Below are positions 35,855 through 44,160 of a stretch of 64,000 bases of DNA, piece after piece; positions within the stretch are counted from its first letter, which is position 1; each line of letters starts with the position of its first letter. The position numbers and the translations under genes are program-made. The DNA lies in the NCBI GenBank assembly GCA_963757265.1, contig CAVWRA010000003.1:111938-175937 (forward strand), given 5' to 3'. A model generated the notes under the pieces. That model made no database searches. It saw nothing but the letters and a program-made list of their open reading frames with translations, and had not been told where the DNA came from. Source of the stretch: CAIVVT01 sp963757265. GTDB taxonomy: Bacteria > Acidobacteriota > Terriglobia > Bryobacterales > Bryobacteraceae.

Positions 35855-36212
35855 CTGTTGCTTGATGTCCGCGCCGCCCCGAGGCAAGGTCCTCATACCG
35901 ATAACACGAAATAACGCGGCCACCGCCCGACGAGAGGGGCTCCGCCGCAACTCGCATTCCGATCCAACGAGGTGCGGCTGTTGTTCAGCCTAGTCACCTA
36001 CAACTTGGGGAAACTTTGGCTGTGACTGGCACTGCCGCAGAAGATCGAAAACTGGTCGCTAACCAGCTTGCAGCAACGGCTGGTGAAGACCGGCGGCCAA
36101 TTGATCAAGCACTCGCGGTATTACTGGCTACTATTGGCCGAGTGACATCTGACGCGGCGACTATTTGGAAGCACGGTACGGCGGATCGGGGCGCTGGCGA
36201 CGGGGTAGAGGA
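35855..36212 (+). pseudogene. IS1380 transposase C-terminal remnant with element-junction sequence
   Basis: Bases 35868-35890 (TTGCTTGATGTCCGCGCC...) match the segment upstream of the integrase at 44072-44105. The junction motif ATACCGATAACACG follows at 35895-35916. Then a broken frame gives the IS1380 C-terminal region: KIENWSLTSLQQRLVKTGGQ-like reading near 36040-36110 and LIKHSRYYWLLLAE near 36100-36140, with several stop codons. It mirrors 6612-6939 and 59397-59724 and is not functional. Confidence 0.65.
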
Positions 36213-36450
36213 GGCGGTGGATGCAGCGAAATCAGGCGGCTAGGAGGTGAGGGTCGGCGAGGTGTTTGTGGAATGCGCTGGAAAGACAGGATTTCCCGGT
36301 TTTGGGTTTTTCCGGCGGGGCGAAATTGGAGTTTCGCCGAGCCAAAAGACGAAGCCAGGAGAAAAGGTTCCAAAAAACTGCAATTTGGAGATAGGAAGTT
36401 GGCGTCCCGTGATAATCTGACTGAAAACCGGGGGCCAAAATGAAAACCCC
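36213..36450 (+). repeat. IS1380 remnant tail, upstream of the M24 peptidase
   Basis: The block repeats AAATCAGGCGGCTAGGAGG and GGTGTTTGTGGAATGCGCTG seen at 59740-59800 and on the minus strand at 43800-43860. It ends CGTGATAATCTGACTG and GGGGGCCAAAATGAAAACC, the terminal motif. GATAAT is a fair -10 sequence. The peptidase open frame begins at the ATG in the terminal motif. Confidence 0.6.
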
Positions 36451-37882
36451 TCTTGAAAGAGGCGACGCTATGTCAATGAGCGAACGTGAGAAGGTAAGCC
36501 GCCGAGAGCGGCAATGGCACATTCAGAGAGTCTGGGTGCCGCTGGCGGCGGCCGTCGCTCTTCTGTTCTTCCAGGTCCGTGCACAGGTCTCTCCCCCATG
36601 CGTCGATTGCGCGGCACGACGCGCACGAATCGCCGCGAGCATCGGGCAGGGATTGCTGTTGCTGTATGCCCGCTCAGCCGCAGACGAAAGCGGGGCTGGG
36701 TTTAAGCAGGACGTCAATTTCTATTACCTCACTGGGCTAGCGAACGTCTCGTCGGCCGTGCTCGCCGTTGTCGGGACGACCGGCGAATCCTGGTTGTTCG
36801 TGCCACCCCCGCCCAACGAATTCGAGGCCAAGGATCCCGTGGGTAAATACATCAAACCCGGCACAGAAGCCGAAACACGGCTCAGCATACAACATGTCCG
36901 GGGCTGGGACGAGTTTGCGACCTTCATGGATGCAAGCCTGCGCGACGCGCCGAAGCGGGCCGTCTACATCGATGATTCGGTGGGGTTCGGCGAGTGGGGT
37001 ATGAGCCCGCCGGGACTTCGCCTGAGTGAAAGCCGGCACCTGGGCTGGCGCGAAGCGCTGCGGGCGCGGTGGCCTGATCTGCACTTCGAATCCGCAAAAT
37101 CCCTGCTCAACGACGCACGCGCCCGCAAGAGCGCCGCGGAGATCGCAGTTATGCGCCGCGTGGGCGCGTCGTCGGCCGCAGCCCTGTTGGCTGCCATGCG
37201 CGCGATCGCGCCCGGCAGGTCGCAGCGGCAAGTCGAAGCAGAAGTCCTGCGCGGCTGCGTCGAGGCCGGCGCAGAAGGAGTCTCATTCTGGCCGTGGGCG
37301 ATGTCGGGCCCCAATAGTGTTTTCCCCCAGCCGTTCTGGTCGTTGTTCGACTACAGGTACCTCAACCGGACCATGCAGAGCGGGGAAATCGTGCGCTTGG
37401 ACATGGGCTGTGAGGTTGACCATTACCAAGGCGATCTCGGCCGCACGGTTCCGGTTTCGGGCCGTTTCGACGATGGTCAGCGGGAGGTCTGGGAGCTACT
37501 CGTGCGGGCATATCGGGCTGGCGTACCGTTGTTGAAAGATGGCGCCAAGCCGCCGGAGGTTATGGCCGCGAGCTTCCGTGAAGTCGAGCAGAGCCGGGCG
37601 AGGTTGAAGACTGCGCTCGGCAGGCATGCCGCCGAAGTCCTCGCCACCCCGCAGGGCCGGATGTTCTGGTCGATCCACGGCATCGGGCTCGAGAGCGCCG
37701 AGGAGTACGGGCCTGTGCTGAAGGCGAACATGATCGTGATGTTCGAACCCATATTCTCTGTCGATGGCCAGGGTTTTTACCTTGAGGACATGTATCTGAT
37801 CACAGGCGCCGGCGCTGAGTTGCTCACGCCTGGATTGCCCTATTCGGCCGAGGAAATCGAAAAGGTCATGAAGGGCCGGTGA
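36440..37882 (+). CDS. M24 family Xaa-Pro aminopeptidase-like metallopeptidase, exported
   Basis: The product (480 residues from ATG 36440, 470 from ATG 36470) has the aminopeptidase P N-terminal domain (FKQDVNFYYLTGLANVSSAV) and the pita-bread catalytic domain. Metal ligands are visible as Asp in RLDMGCEVDHYQGDLGRTVP (two Asp), His in WSIHGIGLESAEEYG, Glu in MIVMFEPIFSVDG and Glu in YLEDMYLITG, so the dinuclear site is complete. Xaa-Pro aminopeptidases remove N-terminal residues preceding proline. A membrane/signal segment (WVPLAAAVALLFFQVRAQ) predicts export. ATG 36470 has GAAAGAGG seven bases upstream and is the likelier start; ATG 36440 lies exactly in the IS1380 terminal motif. Confidence 0.92.
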   Translation: MKTPLERGDAMSMSEREKVSRRERQWHIQRVWVPLAAAVALLFFQVRAQVSPPCVDCAARRARIAASIGQGLLLLYARSAADESGAGFKQDVNFYYLTGLANVSSAVLAVVGTTGESWLFVPPPPNEFEAKDPVGKYIKPGTEAETRLSIQHVRGWDEFATFMDASLRDAPKRAVYIDDSVGFGEWGMSPPGLRLSESRHLGWREALRARWPDLHFESAKSLLNDARARKSAAEIAVMRRVGASSAAALLAAMRAIAPGRSQRQVEAEVLRGCVEAGAEGVSFWPWAMSGPNSVFPQPFWSLFDYRYLNRTMQSGEIVRLDMGCEVDHYQGDLGRTVPVSGRFDDGQREVWELLVRAYRAGVPLLKDGAKPPEVMAASFREVEQSRARLKTALGRHAAEVLATPQGRMFWSIHGIGLESAEEYGPVLKANMIVMFEPIFSVDGQGFYLEDMYLITGAGAELLTPGLPYSAEEIEKVMKGR

Positions 37883-38153
37883 ACGGTTGCGCCATCTTCG
37901 AAAATCCATCTGCGATCAAAGCGAAAAGACATTAGCTTCGCCCCGCTGCGGTACTTTTTGCCAGTTACGCGACGATCGGGCGCGTGACCAGGGCGACCGG
38001 GTCGTTTCCGGACTAGTTCGTTTATCAGCGAGGAGCCGGATGGCATCAGTGCTTGCGTGTAATGCTCCTCCGGCGTACCTTGATTGAGGGTGAAAACCCG
38101 TATGACGAGACGACACTTTGGGAATGCGCCCAAAGGTGGAAAGGGCTTTACAG

Positions 38154-40121
38154 ATGTGCCGAACGTTGTTTTGCTATTTGACGCTCTTTGGGCTGGGCGC
38201 AACCGCCCAACAAACAGGAAACACCCAAACCTCTGCAGCCGAGACCATGCTGTCGACACCGAAAGGCACGACGTCGAAGGCCCCCGCAGGATGGGCGGTG
38301 CGCCGGGGGTCGAACTACGTGGTGCTGGAGGCTCCGGAAGCCGATACACACATCGCTATCGTCGATACCGGCGAGAAGGACGCCGCGGCAGCGGTTGCGG
38401 CTGCGTGGCAGGCGTTTCACCCGGGCTTCCAACGCCCGCTGAAGATCGCCAATGACCTGCCCGGCCGGGAGGGGTGGGAGGCTCGTAAGGTATTCCTCTA
38501 CGAGACCTCGCCCAACGAGCGCGCCGTGGTCGAGGCGATCGCGCTCCACGCCGGCGCCGCTTGGACCGTGCTGCTGATCGAGGGCACGGAACCGACGGTG
38601 GAAAAGCGCGGGGCGCCGATCAACCTGGTCGTGGCGTCGCTGCGGCCGAGCGGCTACCAGCACGAGTCCTTCGCCGGCCGCAAGGCGCTGCCGCTCACGC
38701 CGGAGCGCGTCGCCGTCATGAAGGACTTCGTCCAGGGCAGCATGCAGAAGCTCGGCATCCCGGGCGTCTCCATCGCCCTGGTCAACGGCGGCAAGGTGGT
38801 CTTCGAGGGCGGATTCGGCGTGCGCGAGCTCGGCAAGCCCGCGCCGGTGGACGAGCACACCCTGTACATGGCGGCCTCGAACACCAAGGGCATGACCACG
38901 CTGCTGCTGGCCCGCCTGGCCGACCAGCACAAGCTGCGCTGGGACCAGCCCGTCACGCAACTCTACCCGCCCTTCAAGCTGGGCAGCCCCGAGGTCACGC
39001 GCATGGTCCAGATGAAGAACCTCGTCTGCGCCTGCACCGGCCTGCCTCGCCAGGACTTCGAATGGCTCTTCCAATTCAAGAGCGCCACGCCTGAGTCCTC
39101 GATGGCGCTGTTGGGCACGATGGTGCCGACCAGCAAGTTCGGCGAGGTGTTCCAGTACAGCAACCTGATGGCCGCGGCCGCCGGCTACGTCGGCGCGCAC
39201 CTCTATGCGCCGGATCGCGAGCTGGGCGCCGCTTACGACGCCGCGATGGACGAGTACATCTTTCGCCCGCTGGGCATGAACTCGACCACCTTCGATTACG
39301 CCCGGGCGCAACAGGGCAACCACGCCCGGCCCCACGGCGACGACGTCAACGGCAAGCCGTCCGTCGCCAGCATGGACCTGAACTACTCCGTCCGCGCCCA
39401 TCGTCCGGCGGGTGGCGTCTGGACCTCTTCTCACGACCTGATCCGCTACGTCGAGCTGGAGCTCGGCAAGGGCGTGCTGGACGGCCGGCGCCTCGTCTCC
39501 GAGGAGAACATCCTGGAACGCCGCAAGCCGCAGATCATGACCGGTGAAAAGCAGAACTACGGCATGGGACTGATGATCGACGAGCGCGACGGCATCCCGG
39601 TCATCCACCACGGCGGCTCGATGCTCGGCTACAAGAGCGACCTGATCTTTCTGCCGGAATCCGGCGTCGGGGCCGTGATCCTCACCAATTCCGACAACGG
39701 CGGCATGCTGCTCGGCCCGTTCCGGCGGCGGCTGCTGGAGATCCTCTTCGACGGCAAGCCCGAGGCCGTGGGCAACGTGACCGCGAACGCGGCCAATTAC
39801 TACGCGACCTTAAAGAAGGAGCGCGAGCGGCTGGTCGTGCCTGCTTCGGCCGAGGAGGTCTCCAAGCTGGCCGCGCGCTACCAGAGTGACGCGCTCGGCG
39901 CGCTGAGCGTCGAGAAGGAAGCCGGACGGGTCCGCTTCCGTTTCAGCGACTGGAGCAGCACCGTGGCCTCGCGCAAAAACGACGACGGAACGATCTCCTT
40001 CATTACCATCGATCCCAGCGAGGGCGGCTTCGAGTTCGTGCGCGCCGAGCGCGACGGCAAGCGAGTGCTTGTCATCCGCGATGGGCAGCATGAATATGTG
40101 TTCCGCGAAACTGGCAGTTAG
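38154..40121 (+). CDS. Serine hydrolase of the beta-lactamase/transpeptidase fold (class C-like)
   Basis: The 655-residue exported protein (leader MCRTLFCYLTLFGLGATAQQ) has an extra N-terminal domain of about 180 residues, then a beta-lactamase-type domain with the active-site Ser-x-x-Lys in YMAASNTKGMTTLLL, Tyr-Ser-Asn in FQYSNLMAAAAGYVG and the third motif in IHHGGSMLGYKSD, and a C-terminal domain of unknown type (ARYQSDALGALSVEKEAGRV). Such enzymes are D-amino-acid peptidases, esterases or beta-lactamases; the N-terminal extension does not identify which. ATG 38154 has GGTGGAAAGGG upstream and gives a normal leader; upstream TTG 38118 and ATG 38124 are less likely. It ends with TAG. It follows the M24 peptidase gene but the 270-base gap argues against a tight operon. 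Confidence 0.88.
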   Translation: MCRTLFCYLTLFGLGATAQQTGNTQTSAAETMLSTPKGTTSKAPAGWAVRRGSNYVVLEAPEADTHIAIVDTGEKDAAAAVAAAWQAFHPGFQRPLKIANDLPGREGWEARKVFLYETSPNERAVVEAIALHAGAAWTVLLIEGTEPTVEKRGAPINLVVASLRPSGYQHESFAGRKALPLTPERVAVMKDFVQGSMQKLGIPGVSIALVNGGKVVFEGGFGVRELGKPAPVDEHTLYMAASNTKGMTTLLLARLADQHKLRWDQPVTQLYPPFKLGSPEVTRMVQMKNLVCACTGLPRQDFEWLFQFKSATPESSMALLGTMVPTSKFGEVFQYSNLMAAAAGYVGAHLYAPDRELGAAYDAAMDEYIFRPLGMNSTTFDYARAQQGNHARPHGDDVNGKPSVASMDLNYSVRAHRPAGGVWTSSHDLIRYVELELGKGVLDGRRLVSEENILERRKPQIMTGEKQNYGMGLMIDERDGIPVIHHGGSMLGYKSDLIFLPESGVGAVILTNSDNGGMLLGPFRRRLLEILFDGKPEAVGNVTANAANYYATLKKERERLVVPASAEEVSKLAARYQSDALGALSVEKEAGRVRFRFSDWSSTVASRKNDDGTISFITIDPSEGGFEFVRAERDGKRVLVIRDGQHEYVFRETGS

Positions 40122-40371
40122 CTGCGCAGGTTGAGTGACAGATCTTCGTAGACTCCGGCGGTGATGGAAGCAGTTGCAGGCGGCTCTGCGGGGAGGGAGC
40201 GGCACGGACCGCTCAGAGCTCCACCAATCCTATCACGGGCAATTCGGTATTACATCTTTAGCTCGCTTTCGCGCCCACATCCCGGCTCGCGGGCATTCGG
40301 GCGACCATCCTCCCGCAGGCTGGGTTCGGACTGACTTGGGCAGAAGCGAGCGGCCTCGAGTGAGGCCGCCG

Positions 40372-40740
40372 ATGCAAGTCCAAACCGTAGTTTTCGCGTT
40401 TGTCCTGATCTCTGTTATGGCCTGCATTCACGCAGGAGAACCACCGATATCACCAGATATCGCTCGGCCCGACTTGGCGCAGAGGTGGGACCGGCCCGAA
40501 CGGGCAGCCGTTTGGTCGTTGCTCTGGAACTCAATCTTCGAATTGTACGTCACGCTTCAGGTGGCGAAGTCCAACAGGATGGCAGCCTGGCATTACTTTC
40601 CAGAAGCCGACTTAAAGTCCCCGTCACCCGGCGTCTCTACAAAATGCGGCTTTAGGAGAGTTCAACGAACTTTATTGCGCCGGAATGGCCCTATATTGTG
40701 CGTTGCTCAATACAGTTCAACATCCGCTGTTTGGGTGTAA
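40372..40740 (+). CDS. Possible small lipoprotein-like hypothetical
   Basis: A 122-codon frame starting MQVQTVVFAFVLISVMACIH has a plausible export signal with a Cys at the lipobox position, but the rest shows no motif and the C-terminal 30 residues look like random coding. The sequence GATATCACCAGATATCGC (40446-40463), also present at 13253, lies inside it, which weakens the case for a real gene. Otherwise the stretch 40122-40769 holds nothing I recognise. Confidence 0.25.
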   Translation: MQVQTVVFAFVLISVMACIHAGEPPISPDIARPDLAQRWDRPERAAVWSLLWNSIFELYVTLQVAKSNRMAAWHYFPEADLKSPSPGVSTKCGFRRVQRTLLRRNGPILCVAQYSSTSAVWV

Positions 40741-40769
40741 CAAGGTTCTTGGGAATATCGGCCGACATT

Positions 40770-43610
40770 TCACTTCTGCACGGTAAACCTGTAGGTTCCC
40801 GAACCCGCGCTCACGTTGATCCACAGGCCGGCATCGACAATCTTGTCAATCCCCGGCACTGTGCGGACGAATTTGCCCGCCTGCCATATGACTATGTCGC
40901 CTTCACGGATGGTGATTCCCGACCGACCCTGTTTCGGCAGGTACACCGTAGCGACTGAATTGACGGGGATCACTGCCATCAAGGTGTAATCCTTGCTATC
41001 GGACGTCTGTCGCCATTCCACGCTTACCATGCCTTTCACGGTGGGGACTTTAACTGAGGCATACTGCAGGCCGTCCATGGTGGGTTTGATGTCGAAGGCG
41101 GAGAATCCAGGATTGGTGGGGCGCACACCACCGACGAACTTCGGTAGGACTGTGGCCGGGGCATTCGGCAGGACAGCGAGTGGGATGCCGCCCCCGTCTA
41201 CGAGTTCGGTGGTGCAGTAGTTCGGAATCATGCGGACCCAGCGCTGGGGATGTTTGAGGAACGCAAGCAGGCGTTCCCCTTCGGTGCCGAGGGGATACAT
41301 CGTGTCGAAAAAGACGCATTGCCCGATCGAGGCGAGTTCGAGACCATAGTTGGGATAGGTGCGAATGTATTTCAGGACGGCATCGCGTTTGTCGAGGGGT
41401 ACGAGGTCGTTGTGGATGGCCCAGACGCTACACAGGAGGTGGTACTGTTTGGAGCCGAGTCCGTCGCGGTACTTCTCCACGCCGTCGAAAAGGTGCGCGT
41501 TGATGCCTGCCTTCAACTCTGCGGCGATGACGTCGAACGCCTTCACGTCCTTGGGCCGGTCCAATTGACGGGCGAACTGAGACATGATCCAGAGCGCGTG
41601 ATAGTACAACATATTGTGAACGGTGAGGGCGGCGCCACTACTGTCCAGGTAATCGGGGTTCCAGTCCGATGTCGAATAGCCCGCTTCCCAACTTTTGCCT
41701 TGCATGGTGGAGAGGCCGGTCTCGGGATCGCGGTGCTTGCCCAGGAACTCGATGAGGAATTTCTTCAGGGCGGGATACACGTCTTCGAGCAACGTCAAGT
41801 CGTTATAGAAAAGGTGATACTCCCAGGCTGACTGATAGAGATTCAGCGAGAAATCCGGCAGATGATATTTCTGTGCCGGACTGCAGGCGTAGATCATTCC
41901 ATCTGCGGCCTGTTCGGCGGCGTAATCACGCAGTGTCTTGTTCTGGACGCGATAGTTGCGTATCGAATAGAACAGATTCCGCCCGCCGGTATAGCCGTCG
42001 CAACCCCAGGAGGACTGTTCAGTCGAATCATCATCGAAGAAGCCTCCTTCCTGGGTAGCCATGCGACTGGTCCACTCGCACAACCCGTAGATCGCATTGA
42101 GTTGCTGGTCGGAGCTGTGGAACTCGCCCTGCTTGTCGCCTTCGGAGTACCGAATCAACGCGCGGACATTGTCGGCACTCAACTCGCCCCGATAGCCGTG
42201 AATGCTCATGGAACGGATTCCGCCCCAGCCGTTCCACTTTTCATAGGTTTCACTGCTGTTGCCACGGCAGGTGTACTGGTCCCAGCCATCCTCCAGACTA
42301 TTCTTGCAAGAGGCATCATCAAAGTATGTAAACGTGACGACGTCGCCCGGCTGATTGGCGACCATGGTGACTCGTGGCACTGCGTACATGAGCTTTCCAA
42401 AGTCCACTTTCCAGAGATCGCCTTCGTGAATGATAGAAATTGGCGCGATTTCGTGTTGGATCCGTGAGCGCGGCGAGATTTGGGCGTACAGTTTGTAATC
42501 ACGTTCAACCTCCGTGGCGCTGATCCAGGCCGCATCGTCGAAATCAGGCTTCATCCACCCCAACGGTTCCTTACGGGCGTCATATTTTTCGGCAGAACGG
42601 TTATTCGCCCCACCGGCATGCCCGAACAGCACGGGATTTGATTCGTCGTAGGGCGTTCTCGCCAGTGCCTTCCAAGTCCGATCAGAAAGGATCGTCTGTT
42701 GGGTTCCATCCGCATAGGTCACTCTCAATTCAGCGATGAATGCCGGCGCCGCGTTGATGCCTGAATCGCCCCAGGTTCCCTGCCAATGGCACATCGCTGC
42801 GAGCACGTGCGATCCTTGGGTGAGTTGATCGGTCACGTCGTACGCGTTGTACTGCCCATAGAGAAACGGATTGCTGCGTGCCGGTCCATATCCCAGTTCG
42901 CGACCATCGAGGAACAGACGATAGACATTGTGGGCGGAGACGTAGACTTTGGCGATGTGGATTCCCTTGCCGGCAGTCGGTGTAAAAACACGGCGGAAAT
43001 AGGCGTAGTTGTTTTTGTTGTCGGTGCCGTCCCAGATGAACTTCGCCGTCCAGTCGGATGGTTTCAGGCCCACATCGAAGGTGGCGGCCCAGCTGTAGGG
43101 CCCGGCTTTCTCGTCCTTGTCCCAGGTGCGCACCTTCCACCAGTAACGCCTGTCCCCGGCCAACGGAAGGCTCCCCAGTTTCACCGCTGTGGAATCTCGC
43201 GCGTCAATCTTGCCGCTGTTCCAAACATCACCGATGTCGCGATTAATATTCTCGCGGCTGGAGGCGACGAGGATCTGATAACCTGTCTGGATTTCGCCCC
43301 GGTCGGTATCGTTTACCACCCAGGACAGCCGCGGTTGCGTCTGGTCAATCGCCAGCGGGTTCTCGATGAATTCCGTCGAAAGTCCAGTCGGCGCCCCGGA
43401 CGGCGTCGCCGTCGTACCGCCGTCCGCTACATCCACTGCGGGTAGGCCGTGCGGCCCCAGGGTTATCATCGGCAAGGTAGCATCCGGTTGAGTCCCAGTC
43501 AATGGAACCGTCATCATGCCCGCCGCCATCGTAGTCGCAGTTTGCAGGAATTTGCGCCGGCTACGCACGCCGGTCGCGGGGCATTCCTTAGGTAGACTCT
43601 TCATCGTCAT
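40770..43610 (-). CDS. GH78 alpha-L-rhamnosidase, Tat-exported
   Basis: The 946-residue enzyme removes terminal alpha-L-rhamnose from plant or bacterial glycans. It has a Tat signal (RSRRKFLQTATTMAAGMM), the Bac_rhamnosid Ig-like N-terminal domain (QTQPRLSWVVNDTDRGEIQT, YQILVASS), the beta-jelly-roll domain (YFRRVFTP, VYVSAHNVYRLFLDGRELGY), and the six-hairpin barrel with GGFFDDDSTEQSSWGCDGYT and WEYHLFYNDLTLL, where acidic residues of the family active site lie; the C-terminal domain ends GSGTYRFTVQK. Two starts, 43610 and 43604, follow GGGAGG; the second has better spacing. A -10-like TATAGT lies just upstream, beyond the end of an IS1380-type tail. The frame is intact. Confidence 0.93.
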   Translation of the reverse strand: MTMKSLPKECPATGVRSRRKFLQTATTMAAGMMTVPLTGTQPDATLPMITLGPHGLPAVDVADGGTTATPSGAPTGLSTEFIENPLAIDQTQPRLSWVVNDTDRGEIQTGYQILVASSRENINRDIGDVWNSGKIDARDSTAVKLGSLPLAGDRRYWWKVRTWDKDEKAGPYSWAATFDVGLKPSDWTAKFIWDGTDNKNNYAYFRRVFTPTAGKGIHIAKVYVSAHNVYRLFLDGRELGYGPARSNPFLYGQYNAYDVTDQLTQGSHVLAAMCHWQGTWGDSGINAAPAFIAELRVTYADGTQQTILSDRTWKALARTPYDESNPVLFGHAGGANNRSAEKYDARKEPLGWMKPDFDDAAWISATEVERDYKLYAQISPRSRIQHEIAPISIIHEGDLWKVDFGKLMYAVPRVTMVANQPGDVVTFTYFDDASCKNSLEDGWDQYTCRGNSSETYEKWNGWGGIRSMSIHGYRGELSADNVRALIRYSEGDKQGEFHSSDQQLNAIYGLCEWTSRMATQEGGFFDDDSTEQSSWGCDGYTGGRNLFYSIRNYRVQNKTLRDYAAEQAADGMIYACSPAQKYHLPDFSLNLYQSAWEYHLFYNDLTLLEDVYPALKKFLIEFLGKHRDPETGLSTMQGKSWEAGYSTSDWNPDYLDSSGAALTVHNMLYYHALWIMSQFARQLDRPKDVKAFDVIAAELKAGINAHLFDGVEKYRDGLGSKQYHLLCSVWAIHNDLVPLDKRDAVLKYIRTYPNYGLELASIGQCVFFDTMYPLGTEGERLLAFLKHPQRWVRMIPNYCTTELVDGGGIPLAVLPNAPATVLPKFVGGVRPTNPGFSAFDIKPTMDGLQYASVKVPTVKGMVSVEWRQTSDSKDYTLMAVIPVNSVATVYLPKQGRSGITIREGDIVIWQAGKFVRTVPGIDKIVDAGLWINVSAGSGTYRFTVQK

Positions 43611-43635
43611 GCATCCTCCCGGTGATTCTCACTAT

Positions 43636-43878
43636 ACATAAGCCAGAATTCCCATTTTGGCGCCCGGCCCAAGAACAGTACACACGCGGCCGCCCTCCTT
43701 CGATCCTCCGTGGTCAGTTCTTATCCTTCGGGAGCCGTGCTCGTCTCCGCAAGCCGCAGTTTTAGCCTGCCGCAAAATTCCAAATCCGGGAAACTCCGTC
43801 TTTTCAGCGCCTGCCACAAACACCTCTCCCACCCCCACCTCCGTGGACGCCTGATTTCGCCGTGCTCATCGCCTCCGT
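43636..43878 (-). repeat. IS1380 remnant tail, upstream of the rhamnosidase
   Basis: On the minus strand it shares GGCGAAATCAGGCG, GGTGTTTGTGG, GGCTCCCGAAGG-like blocks and the terminal motif GGGCGCCAAAATGGGAATTC with the other tails. It ends about 25 bases upstream of the rhamnosidase start region and points into it. Confidence 0.65.
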
Positions 43879-44065
43879 CTACCCAATCGCCACCGCCAGC
43901 GTCCCGATCCACCGCACCATGCTGCCGAACAGCCGCCGTGTGAGATGGCTCTCGGCCAGCAGCAGCCAGTGGTACCGCGCGTGCTTGATCAGACGACCAC
44001 CGGTTTTCACCAGCCGCTGCTGCAAGCTGATCAGCGACCAGTTCTCGATCCGCTGCGGCAGCACC
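43879..44065 (-). pseudogene. IS1380 transposase C-terminal remnant
   Basis: The minus strand reads LPQRIENWSLISLQQRLVKT, GGRLIKHARYHWLLLAESHL and TRRLFGSMVRWIGTLAVAIG before the stop, the best kept C-terminal piece of this transposase in the window. Nothing of the N-terminal or catalytic region is present. Its truncated edge adjoins the left end of the integrase element. Confidence 0.75.
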
Positions 44066-44160
44066 ACTGTCGCTGTTTTGCTTGATGTGCTCCGCACCCC
44101 GAGGTAAGGTCAACATGCTACCGATATTGCCCAATAACGTTCGCTACTAAGGGGAATGAA
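44066..44160 (+). promoter_or_regulatory. Left end / leader of the integrase element with junction motif
   Basis: This segment recurs at 24391-24505 (minus) and partly at 35868-35895. It contains GCTACCGATATTGCCCAATA at 44117-44136 and CGTTCGCTACTAAGGGGAATG before the start codon. The GGGGAATGAA stretch supplies a Shine-Dalgarno sequence. The motif is a candidate attachment or binding site for the recombinase encoded next. Confidence 0.5.

Noticed and set aside
38148..39611. 487-codon open frame antisense to the serine hydrolase
   Set aside because: No motifs, skewed composition; the plus strand has Ser-x-x-Lys and other active-site motifs.
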